The position numbers were made by a program, and so were the translations under genes. Source: Acholoe squamosa (lineage: Eukaryota > Annelida > Polychaeta > Phyllodocida > Polynoidae). Taken from it: a stretch of 64,000 nt of DNA. Positions 1 through 12,300 of this stretch are shown piece by piece (the stretch's first letter is position 1; each line of letters opens with the position of its first letter). Below the pieces are notes generated by a model. The model did no database searches and was not told where the DNA came from. It was given only the letters and a program-made list of their open reading frames with translations. Location: the NCBI GenBank assembly GCA_949317995.1, contig OX439051.1, positions 39,063,250 to 39,127,249 of the forward strand. The letters run 5' to 3'.

Positions 1-19
1 ATCGATGTAGCTATGGCGA

Positions 20-145
20 GTAACTCGCCAGTGCTGCATTCATTTACCATCTAGACACTCTAAAGGCTGTTTGATGCATCATTGAAGCAAAGGTGAGTTA
101 CCCTTCCGCACTGCATTGGAGCATCATTAATGCAAATGGAGGGGA
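20..145. repeat. Dispersed TGCATCAT/GCTGCATT repeat, copy near the window start
   Basis: Contains GAGTAACTCGCCAGTGCTGC and the pair GATGCATCATTGAAG / GAGCATCATTAATGC, partly palindromic. The same core (GAGTTACTCACCAGGGCTGC, then ATTCATGCATCATGA) recurs near 10130, 11020, 19740, 27830, 30930, 51240 and 52250. Probably an old MITE-like family. Confidence 0.5.
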
Positions 146-203
146 AAGAGCTATACTACACTTACCTTCTGGTTCCTCCCTCCCCCGCTAGGTGTGCATA
201 AAG

Positions 204-227
204 TGACGTCACAATTGGCGGCACGTG
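204..227 (+). promoter_or_regulatory. CRE and E-box just upstream of the host-gene start codon
   Basis: A perfect cAMP-response element palindrome, TGACGTCA, lies at 204-211, and a perfect E-box, CACGTG, at 222-227, only 20 and 4 bases before the ATG at 231. Both are known binding sites (CREB/ATF and bHLH-zip factors). Such CREs are typical of proximal promoters, so transcription may start very near here, or the sites may lie in the 5' untranslated region. No TATA box was seen next to them. Confidence 0.5.
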
Positions 228-230
228 GGC

Positions 231-353
231 ATGGCAGAGCAGACAACAAAACAGGAAGTGAGTGTTGTGCAGACGTCAAAGCATGAGCGGCGTCTGGCCA
301 AGTCAGATATCTTCAGTGGGATTAGTACGACTGGAACCGGAACCATCGGAAAG
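231..353 (+). CDS. Host gene exon 1 (initiator exon, 41 codons)
   Basis: ATG at 231, open for 41 codons, then a strong donor (AAG|GTAAGG at 354). The peptide begins MAEQTTKQEV, continues through HERRLAKSDIFSG and ends TGTGTIGK. It is polar and basic in the middle, with no signal peptide. The start is chosen because it is the only ATG in frame near the promoter-like CRE/E-box pair and because the donor phase (0) matches exon 2. Intron 1 is 6,653 bp. Confidence 0.7.
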
Positions 354-3300
354 GTAAGGGCGGGGTGGAAATTGATTTAAGAGGTCTTAATTGTATTTCA
401 TCTCAGTATAGCTCCCCGTGTAGCTCCCTCAAGCTATGATTACATGTATACATCTTGTCGTTTTAGTGAGAGTAAATAAGCAAATGTCAATGACCATGGG
501 ATATTTTGGCTTCATTGAATACGGGCAGAATCACCTTGGTGAATACGATGCTAAAATGCCCAATGGGAGTTGACATTTGCACTTATGTCATGGCTACAGG
601 GTTAATTTTGCTTTTAAAGACAAGAAAACTATCAAAGTTACTTAATTTCAGCATCTGTTTGTTGCAGCAGGTCACGTGACCACCAGCCATTGAATACAGG
701 CACATTGTATTCAATCCCCCCGTTGAATATGCTTGTTCTAGTACTAATCTATAGTGATGTTCGTATCAGCCATGACATAATGTAATGTATTCTTAATTTT
801 TCTATAATCTTTGAAACTTGAAATTGTCGCAGTGTTGATGGAATGCATAGGCAGATAACATTATATGACTCCCTTGCAAGCTTCTGGTTCAAAATGTCCA
901 GCCTGTCACCGCTACTTTTCGGATGCTGGAGTGCTACTCTATCGATCTCTAAAACCCTGTCGATTTTCCAAACTCCCGTGTTCCTCTGTCACTTTCAACT
1001 GACCTTTTCCACCATTCCAGTTAGGCTAAGATACCTAGGGGAAATTTCCAAACGTTGCACAGCTCACCCCCCCCCCCGCATTTTCAGCTGCTCCACTGCT
1101 GCTGTACCTATAGGTACCCATTAAATGAGCTTGATACAACCATACATTTTTCACGATAAGCCTGTGGATACCCAATATATCATGCTCCCAACCCATGTTT
1201 CAGAACTCAGATTGCAAAATTATTTTTAAAAAAGATTAGAAAACCCACTCAACATTACATTTTTGTGGATGCTTTATGTAGAGGGAATTTTAGTTTGTGC
1301 TGTGGACACTTTGAAGGCCTACTTGTGCATGCTGAACATGATACTACATAATGGATTAGGGATCATTTGCATCGTCAGCATGGTACAGTCATTCATCATT
1401 ATAGAAGCAGTCAAAGTTACAGGGTACACATTACAGGTGGGGATGTTATATATCAAATCAGTACTTAACTGGTTCCTTTTAGGGATCTATCTCTAGGATT
1501 GGCTCAAATTGGGGAAGTGCTTAGACTACAGGGGGAGGGTGTTCTTTAGGTCACTAAATCAAAGCTATGATTGCAAGTAGGACAAAAATGATTTCTATCC
1601 ACAACTATTTCCCTGTTCAAAGCGATGGACCTTTTGTTTTATCCATTTGGAAGGGCCAGTCAGTTTTTGTAAGCTTGGATAGAATTGTGAGTCAGGAATT
1701 TTGCCATGGCAACATTAGAAACTCAATTGGCACCATAAGGGTCCGCAATAGAAACCAACTTGTACGGCCTGGTGACAGCCATGGTACCACAGGAGGGCAT
1801 TTTAAAATTATATCAAGTCGAAGGGCTGGGTTCACAGTGCATTAAGAGGTGACCTCTTAATGCACTAATGTAACGGACGTTCTGGCTAGAACGACCCTAA
1901 TGCCCTAAGTCCACGGCGATCAAACAAAGGCATTTTCTGCATTTAAACTGTAACACAGCCCTATTGCCCCTATACCCCCGCCCAGCGATATACGTACGAG
2001 CCCCTCGTGTGTGGAGTGCCACTGTATGCACAAGGAAAAGGAGGTCACAGGACAACATACAGAAGGGTGGTCAAAAGACAACTGGTAGGGATGGTTACAG
2101 GAAACACAAGGTGGGGTGGTTACAGGAAACACAGGGAGGGGTGGTTACAGGACACAGAGATGGGTAGCTACAGGACACACAGGGAGGGGTGGTTACAGGA
2201 CACACAGGAAGGGGAGGTTACAGGAGACAAAGGGAGGGGAGGTTACAGGACACACAAGGAGGGGTGGTTACAGAACACACAGGGAGGGGTGGTTACAGGA
2301 CACACAGTGAGGGGTGGTTACAGGGTACATTGGAGGGGTGAACATTGACACAGGGGTGGTCAGAGCCCAGTAAACACTATACCAAAATGTTACGTAGCAA
2401 TTTTGTCCTGTGACCACCCCTCCCTCGTGTATTCCTGTAACGACCCATTCCTTGTTTTGTCCTGTGACCACCCATTCCTCATGCAGTCCTGTGACCACCC
2501 TTTCTTCATGTTGTCCTGTGACCACCCATTCCTCATGCAGTCCTGTGACCACCTTTTCCTTGTGCTGTCCTGTGACCAACCATTCCTCGTGCAGTTCTGT
2601 GGCTACCCCATAAGGATGTAGTCCTGTGACCACCCTTTCCTCGTGCAGTCCTCTGGCTACCCCATAAGGATGTAGTCCTGTGACCACCCTATCCTTGTGC
2701 AGTCCTGTGACTACCCCATAAGGATGTAGTCCTGTGGCTACCCTATCCTTGTGCAGTCCTGTGACTACCCCATAAGGATGTAGTCCTGTGACCACCCTTT
2801 CCTCGTGCAGTCCTGTGACCACCTGATAAGGATAATTATTATAGTCCTGTGACCACCTTTTCCTCGTGCGTATAGTGGCCCTATATGCACGAGGCCCTCA
2901 TTTGTATATCATCGGCCTATACCACCCCAGTATACCTTTTATCAACAAGCCACAGAGGCACGAAACAGTTTAAACACAGGAAATGGTATTGTTATATCGC
3001 CATGGACTTAGGCCTTAACACCGTCCCCTGTTCTAGTAGCTTACCGCTGCAACTGAAACAAGTGTATACATAACTTACACTCATTGCAATATTGTGCCTT
3101 CATGCCCAAAAATCTCATTACATGCATTTTCTTATCTCTTTACAAATGGTCTTTAGTGATACACTGAAAACCTAGTTCCGAAACTAGTCAGTGGTGAAGA
3201 CTTTAGGCCCTCAGGTTGACAAAACCTAAAACAACTATCTTAGGTGGTCAAAATGACGACTTTAGATCACCATCCTGATGACCTAAGTTATAAGTATGAT

Positions 3301-6300
3301 GACTCTGTATTGTCAGTATTGTCATACTGATGACTTAGGTCGTCAGGATGACGATCTAAACTCGTCATTTTGACCACCTAAAGTACACTGCAAAAATGGT
3401 GTTTAGATTTTAAACATGTTTAGGTCTAAACATGTTTAAAACCTAAACATATAAGTCAGTTAGGTGTCTCATCGACTACACATTTAGGAAATGAACACTT
3501 TTATTCTAACTACATAAACATTTATGCTAAACATGTTTAGAGTTGAGACAGTTGAATAATAGGTGTTTAGATTTAAACATCAATATGTTTAGATACTTGG
3601 ATGTTGAATCCACACCAGGTAGCAGCACTGCCTTTGACTTGACTATCTGCACACATTATAATCAATTGTTGTGACAAATGTCCCCAAATCCCATGTTTAT
3701 CATGGTTTCATTTCATAGAATGTCATGTGAATAGAAAGGGCAATAGAAAATTGACTAGATTCACTTCATGCCACCATCATTACCATAAAATAATCAATAA
3801 GCTCCATGACTGACACCTATTTGATGTTATTCTGGAATAGATAAGGCAATGTTCTTCCTGCCAAGCTGTTGTACTTACTCAAGTCTCTCATTCTGATGCA
3901 GTGTGTAATATATGTACACATATATAGGTGTGATTGACATCTTTAGACACTGTGACAAGTAAATACCTGTTGATGCCCCCCCCCAAGTAATTGAGAAAAA
4001 AAACCCCACAAAATTAATGCATACATGTCTGCAAACCTTAACTCTCCATCAAATCATTTAAACATCTAAACACAAAAATTCATAAACACCTAAACACAAA
4101 AATTCATATATCTAAACACAAAAGTTTTAACCTAAACACCTACATTTCTAAACACTTGAGCTAAGCACATTGTTTGGCTAAACATATTTAGGAAATAAAT
4201 GTGATTACAAAAACGTTGCAAGAATATGTTTAGAATTGTGTTTAGGATCTAAACACCATTTTTGCAGTGTAGTTGTTTTAGGTATGTCAACCTGAGGACC
4301 TACAATTGTCACCACTGACTAGTTTTGGATCTTCCAGGTTTTCAGTGTAGAATAAAACCCTGAATATAATAGTATAGCTGCATTATTCTCTTTTCAATGG
4401 TATGCAGTAATACCAAAAACACAGAACATACCATGGCTTTAACTCTTTTTGCAGTGACAGCTCAAGACACAGAACATAAGATCGTCACCTTTGTGCAACA
4501 AGTTTGTAACTGTCATTTTGATTTTTCTTCTGTTTTGACATCTATTCGTCCTTATTCACCTATTATGAAACTTAGTGAAGCTCTGTCTATGATATACGTG
4601 AGCCTACCGGAACCAGTGTAATATTGCTGTAACCACTTGGTACTATATTAAATGGAACACTTCTTTTGCATCATACTTGAAACATGCACTTACAACCTTC
4701 TTGCACTAAGGCGACGATATAACTTGCTTATAACAATCTGCAGTGGTAGATAAAAAAAAAACAACCCAAAAAACAGAACTTATTATCAGGATATCTCTTT
4801 GAAATAATCTGCAATGATAAACTAACTCAAAACACATGAGTCTAATTGTCAACAGTTATATCACAAATCATAATACATTAGCACTATCTCCTTACAGGAA
4901 TCTCCCCCGGAATCTCCTTAGTAAAACAGGGGAACCCCTCTTGAATAACAAATGCTGAATCTACCAGGTCTCCTCATAAAACTGAACCGTGAACTACTGT
5001 AATTGTATTGCAGTGAACCAGTGTAGTTTTTACAAGAAACACCAGGAGGTAGTGTTGTGGTACAAGGATCTTGGTGAAAATAACAACGGATCTCTGGCAA
5101 CTTTGAGACATGGGTTCAATTGTTATTTCGACAAAGCTTTCTTTACAGTGTGAGTAATAATATTAGGCTTGGTCTACAGAGTGACACAGATCTAGAGTAA
5201 AAGACCTAAAGTCCCCTCCCTCAAGTACAGGTACACTGTAAGAAGTTTATGTTTTATAACAGAGATGTCTCTTGTAAACCCCCACAAGGGGAAAGCAGTG
5301 GCGTAGGAAGCAAATTTTTATTGGGGGGCCCAGCTGTCTCGGTTGGGGGGCCTGCTATATTTTTTAGCGCCTCCCACGCCGCGTAGTGGCGGTACCGCGA
5401 AGCGGTACGGGAGTGCGCTATGATGATTGCATTTGCCCCGTGTGATGAGGTCTCACAATACAAAATTACTGAATAGAGAAATTGATAATTGTGAAATCTT
5501 CTCTATGTCTGCTTTTATGAGACATATCATCAAACACTGGTATACCGACATTAACGGCGGGAGGCATTTTTTTACGCGGTCACAACCGCATTTCTTGTTT
5601 ATATAGGCTTATAAATATGGGGAACCTCCTCATTGTTGGGGGGGCCCAGGCCACCCTGGCGCCCCCTTTTCCTACCCCCCTGGAAAGTGCTGTACTCTCA
5701 AATACTGTGACTCTTACTGTAATACCAAGGCTTTGCAGGTGTAGATATAGATATATGTGTACAGTGGGTGATCCTGTATAATTACTCTGTATGTTGTATG
5801 CCCTAGGCCAGCCAGTCACCCTAGTGGCCCTTCAAAGGGTTTACCAAGATAGCCTTACATGTACTTTCCCCCACTAGAGGCCAGTAGTATACCATTATTA
5901 TGTTTAGTATGTATAGTCTTATATTGTATACCTCAATCCAATGATGCCCCCAGAGCTTAATAATGAATTTCAATATGATAATAACCTCAAAAGGGTTCAA
6001 ACTAGCATTGTGCACCAATGGTATTGTACATGTAAGGTTAACTTAGCAGAAACTAGGAACAACCAATGACACCATAACGGCGTCTAAATCTGAAATACAA
6101 GTCCCTGGACTCTGGGGTTAAAGCTGTATGAATAATCTGAATTGTTCTGTAAAATTACAGTGATTCACCTCCTGTAGATTTACAGCAAAATGTACTGGAA
6201 CCAAGGTTGCCAAGGGATTTTGCTGTAAAATAACCCTGCCTACTTCTTACAGTGTAGTAAAATCGATTATCATCATCCCATTAGGCCACACCCCTCAGAG

Positions 6301-9300
6301 TATAGGTGAACATGTTGGGATTCATATAATACACGTATTGACATATGATAAAGCTAGTTTTTCAGTAGATAAAAGGAAAACAAGGGATCTAAGGCAATTC
6401 AAGGGTCCTGCACTTTTTTCCACATTGAGATAAAGATTTTTTAAAAATAATTGAAGTCTTACAATATAGGTTAGAAGTACACTATATGCAGATATACCCA
6501 CAGGGGAATTGTTTGGCATGGGTTGAGCGCCCCCCCCCAACTGTACCTCTCTTATCAGGTGCACCCAGACTTTGAGTCAATGTATCTGGTTGTAAAAGAT
6601 ATGGCTTAATATATCCCACTGAACAAGATCTCAAGAATTACTCAGGAATTTCTCTAGTCCCGACTTGTGAATGCAACAAGAACAACGCCATAACATCTTA
6701 TACTACGAGTCTAGATCTCGGGAATTTCGCAGGAATTTCTTGGGAAAGACTCAGGATATTCCTAGAAAAGACTCGGGATACTCCCAGGAACTGGACATGT
6801 TTTTTTTCTTGAGTATAAGATGTTCTGGCGTGTCAAAATTTCCAGGGAAAATCACGTTCTCCTTGCCCAAGTTGTGAACATTCCCAACTCGAGTCCTGTA
6901 CAGAAGACCAAAATGTGATAAAAGTATGCAAAGATCCAGTCCTAACCATCAGCTCTCATCTTATGAGTAGGCTTTACCATGTCAATTACTTTCTTCTTCT
7001 GCACAGAATCCTTCAACAAATGCAGACTTGGTCGAGGGAATGTTGATAAAGTTGAAGGACAAGGAGGAGTACTATACTGATGAGAAATCAGCCATGGTGG
7101 ACAGGGACGACAAACTGATTGAAACTGCAGCAAAGGTAAGGAAAATGTATTTATTCTTGGATTTTAACCCTCAAATGACCATAAGCTACGGATCCACTGC
7201 CGCGAATTTCTTGTAAATTTTACTCAGGTGTGTCTACTTGCAGAAAACCTTCCACCAGTGGATTTGCTGCTGCAACCACGTACACGCAACGTCAGTGCAG
7301 GCTGCAGGTAGATTCACAGAAATCTAAATAATTTGATATTTGCGAGTGTTTTGGGAGAAGAAACGCATGAGTACAATTCACGGCAGTGGATCCCTAGCTA
7401 TAGTCAAAGGCTGAGTGGGGCATGACCATAGCCAAAGCCTGAGGAGGGTATGGTCATAGCCAAAGACTGAGTGGGGCATGACCATAGCCAAAGCCTGAGG
7501 AGGGTATGGTCATAGCCAAAGGCTGAGTGGGGGATGCTTAGTCGGGGATGACCACAGCCAAAAGCTGAGTGGGGATGACCACAGCCAAAGGCTGAGCAGG
7601 GTAGGTCAATAGCCAAAGGCTGAGTCAGATATGGCCATAGCCAAAGCCTGAGGGGGGATGATCATCGACAGAGGCTGAGTAGAATATGACCATAGCCAAA
7701 GGCCAGCTTTTTGAACAGAAATCACGTGCATCTGGCTCGCACCACTGATTACATTTGGACCTTTATGCTGGTCGGCAGTGATAGTGGAATTAAAAAGATT
7801 TGGGATCAATATTGAACCAAATAATCATACTCCAAGCTCTAATAGAACTAAAAAGCCAGGGTGGTACTGTCCCTACGCCGTCCGTCTGTGACTGACGGCC
7901 GTTAGTTGGCAGTTTTGTTGTGTATGCAAAGATGAAATCACCTGCCTGTGGCCTGCACAGTGATCTAAAGCCCCATAGCATTAAGGTCCAAATGTAATGA
8001 GTGGTGCCAGCCAGAGGCACGTGATTTGAGTTGGTAGGGGACCAAAGACTGAGCAGGGGATGACCATAGCCAAAGGCTGAGTGGTGTATGGCCATAGCCA
8101 AAGGCTGTGCAGGGGTTATAAGCAAGTGCTGGACGCCATTTCTGAAGGTACTATGATGGCATGTAGCCACTACGATTTTAGGGTAGTCATAGTACAGCCG
8201 TTCCAGATATATTCTTAGCCTTATACAATAGATGTTTAAATACAGCGATCTTTCCTTATGATTGGAAATTGGCCACTGTTATTCCTTTAACAAAGAAGGC
8301 CAACTCCATGGATGTAGGTGATCTTAGGCCTATAAGTTTACTTCCTAAAACTGGTAAATTATTAGAAAAAATAGTATGTAAAAGGTTGCAGTTGTACATG
8401 GAAAGACATGGTCTTTTGTGTCCAACACAACATGGATATAGAAGGGAGCACTCGACCCAGACTGCTATTACAGAACATCTTAAGACAATAATTGAAAACT
8501 TTATATTGAATAAACCAACCTATTGTTTATATGTTGATTTTAAAAAAGCATTTGATACGGTTTCACATTTAAAATTACTGAACAAATTGACAGCTTTAGG
8601 ACTTTGTAAAAAGAACCCAAAAAAACATGCGAGTTTCTTGAAAATTATTTGACTAATAGATTACAGTGTACTTTTACTTATGATGTGACTTCATCTCTGA
8701 AACCAATCATAAATGGCGTCATCACAAGGATCGGTTTTGGGTCCTGTGCTCTTTTCTATATATATTAATTCCCTGCCAAAATCTGTGAATAAGAATATTA
8801 CATTATATGGATGGCGTTCAATACAAATCCCAATGATCAGACGAGTTTTACCTTGAATGGAGTGGTATTGGAAAAAGTTGAAAACTTCCCATATCTGGGT
8901 CTAGTGTTAGATACTGATCTGAAGTTTGTTGAACACCGAGTGAATATAATAAGATCTGTTAGGCATAAAATATGGCAAATGGGGAGAGTAAGGAACTTAT
9001 TGGATGAGCATGCTGTACTCACTTTCTTTAAATCTATGATTTTACCCACCTTCAACTACTGTGATTTTATCTGGGACAGGGGTTATAGAGGGGGAAATGA
9101 GGAATTACAATAGTTACAAAATAGAGCTTTAAGAATGGTTTATAAAGTCAAATTAAAGGAAAACCCTGTAATGACCACAAAGCAAATACAAGATAGGAAC
9201 AGTTGCTCGGACCTTTGTATTAGGAGAGACCTACACCTATTATCTAATGGCTACATATTGACACAAAATGAAAACTTGGTTGATAGACGAAAATATTGCT

Positions 9301-12300
9301 ACTAGGTTCCACCAAGGTAAAAGACTAGCAGTGCCACATAGCCTTAAGCCAATAGTTCTAAGAAGTGCTCTGTATAGAGCAATCAGTAGATGGAATCAAC
9401 TCAAACCCGAATATACACAAATTGTTGACCTCCGGACCTTTAAAAATAGTGTGAAAAAGGATTATCCAAACTGTTTTGTTTAAAACTGCTATATATAGAA
9501 CTGACTTGTCATATTGTACTGATCATCTCATCTCATCATCATCACATGCACAGGACATACATTAAATCATGGTACTTAGGGTAGTCATCTGTTCCTAACC
9601 CTTGTATGTAGTGTTAATAAGATACTATGACGTGTGACTGCTAGTTATCAATATTAAACGCTATGTATTTATAAGACTAAAGGACCATGAGGGGTCCTGG
9701 CGTAAGCACTACAATGCGTAGGAGCTAGGTAAAACACATACATTTTTTGTATATGTTTCTTGCCCAATAAACGACTTCAAAAATACAATACAATTTTCAT
9801 GGCCAATAAGGGGACGGATGCCTCAATATATATATATATATGGATGGCTCACATATTATCTGTCCTTACACAGCATTCCTGAACAATCAAATATTAGATG
9901 ACACTGACAGTGCATACGTTTATAATCTGCTGTGGTATACCAATCTACAGTACAATACTCAGGCTCCCTTACACTTCCAAAGGTAATGGGCGTGGGCTGC
10001 AATTGACCTAGACATTGATTTTGTTGTTTGTACACGCTGTTAGTAACAGATATGACCATGTACATTATGACAATGCCACTCCTCCAACTCGGTTTGTCTA
10101 TAGGGGCGACATAGTGCTTTAACGCCACATTTGCATAATGCCTTTTAGACATTGAAATGCATAAATGCAGCTCTGGAGGGCATATCTCAAAAATACTAAT
10201 CACCATTGTTGAGAAATGTCCTCCTGGTGAGTAATTTGCCAGTGTCACATTCATAAACAACTGGCATAATGCCTCAATGCAGTGTTGGTGAATAAACCTG
10301 CCAGCATATCATCTATAGACCTTTTTCTTGAAACATTATTTGCTCCCATTTTCTCTGGGGATCGTGTGCGTAAGGCGACGGGTATGGGATAGGCTATCAA
10401 CAGCACCTTTAAAGGGGGGCTAGCATGGCGAATTTCAACATTGGTAAACATGATTCATAAAATAGCGGGCCCGAGCGGAAAAATCGTGACCCCCTGATTG
10501 GTCAATGGGTGGTCATGTGACTTCTTAATGCGGGCATGCTTTAGCGTGCTATTCCCTCTTTAAGTATTAGTAGTAAGCCACTCAAATAGGGTCAAATAGA
10601 ACTATGATTAAAACTCACTACAACGGACCAACATTATGGTACCCCATAGTCCACTAGCCTTCTGTTTGCAGATTTTATATGGGATTTGGATGGCTCAATT
10701 GGCCAACAGAGCCCTAGTGAACTACGGGCTTAAGGGAACAGTCACCGGTATGCATCATGTAGTCCTTAAGGGTAGGGAACAAGGTGTAGTAGTAAACGAA
10801 AGGCGTTGCCTACTTGTATTGCTGTATGTACATCTCTAGGACTTTTTAATCTAGGCGAGGCGGAAGTACATCAAAGCTGCACACCGCCCTATGTGTAGTG
10901 TGTCACTACGACAAAGACATGTGTGATTTACCTCTCTTAATACCACAAAGAGCATTAGACATTTTGCCAATGGAAGCATCAATTGTGAATGATTTAGGAC
11001 TTATGCCATTGTCTTGCCAGGGCTGCATTTAATGCAGCCATGGTGAGTCTACCCACCAGGGCTGCATTTGTGCATCATGATGGCCAACAGCCAAGATGCA
11101 GCACTGATTTAGGTCTAGTATATCATTGCGCTATAGATAACCAACAACCATCTTATGTATTGATTGTGGGAGAGGCAGTAAGTGATAGTTAAAGACTGGT
11201 TCCACTGTTGTCAACCATGTGGAATTTAGCTAATTTGACGAATTCTATGTATACATAATATAGGACAAATTATTGGATAAGTGGAAATTTGCTTGACTAA
11301 TGGCAATGGAACCAGCGCTTCAGATGAATAGATTAAGTTGAACCAATGTAACCATCGCCAAAAGAATTCAATCCCTACCAGAACTTGAACCCGGTTCCTT
11401 TGACACCAGCAGCAAATGCTCTACTACTGTGCTTTTGGGACTCTTTGCTGGCTACCTGCCTATTTATTAGAGACATTATACGGGCAGGCCATAACTAAGA
11501 AGTGACCAGTTAATCATCCCATGTTTCACACTTACTCATAAGAGGGCACTTTTTCATCTCAAAGATGTCTCTCTTATATGGGTCAAGTCGCCAGAAACAT
11601 TGAACTTTTAGGCTGGATGGGCAAGAATGACAAAATTAACAATAACTCTTTAAAACCTTATTACATTTGTAAAGATACATCTCCTCTACTCAGTAATCAT
11701 CTAAATACTCTCAAACTCCTAGCGGTTCAGTTTTTATCAATGCACAATGAATACCTTACTTGAAAATGTCCCGTCCGAGTCAGAAATAAATGAAACATCA
11801 AGGTGACACATTCAAACACTGTAAATTAACTTCAAAATTTACATATGAATTGTCAAAGCAATCATCTCTAAGATTCAGGTGAAGGAATTAAAGTAAGAGC
11901 CATTTCCAAAAAAAATTGAGCCACTCTGTCGAAGCAAGTCATGAAAATCACACAAATTTTCTGTACCAGAGTCCTATCTTTAACCTCATACACTCAATTA
12001 TGCTTTCCCATCCATTAGAATCAACACACATTTTCCTCAATACATCTATTTACTAGAATAAGTGTCCTTTTGTGCATATATATAGTACCTGTTTCTCATG
12101 CTCCATAATAAGTTCCTATGATTTTGGTAACATATAAGTTCTTATAGTGATCCAATCATCACCAAACCTTATTTTGATACAGAAAACACCTGCATCTTTT
12201 GCTTAAGCCCAATAAAGTGGTATTTTTTTATGAATTCAGTTTAGTGGATAAAACACTTGGACATGTATTATTTTGCTAAAGTCGCTCTCAGTCAAAGGCG

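Larger units (their letters stand above)
3162..4347. mobile_element. Outer TA-target MITE with CACTGAAAACC ends, carrying two nested elements
   Basis: Ends are inverted: CACTGAAAACCTAGTTCC... on the left and the complement on the right, with matching inner blocks ACTAGTCAGTGGTGA, CCTCAGGTTGACA and CCTAAAACAAC. Flanking TA at 3160-3161 and 4348-4349 fits a Tc1/mariner-type target duplication. Removing the two inner elements leaves a palindrome of about 155 bp centred on ACAACTAGTTGT. Confidence 0.75.

Noticed and set aside
2268-2822. 184-codon minus-strand ORF with repeated VVTGLHEER/HPYG units, and similar + strand ORFs
   Set aside because: The unit length and composition of the minisatellite leave several frames open on both strands; there is no unique sequence, splice site or start context. 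Treated as repeat.
7404-8170. Minus-strand ORFs with repeated AFGYGHP-type sequence
   Set aside because: They are read-through of the roughly 30-bp minisatellite and the MITE within it.
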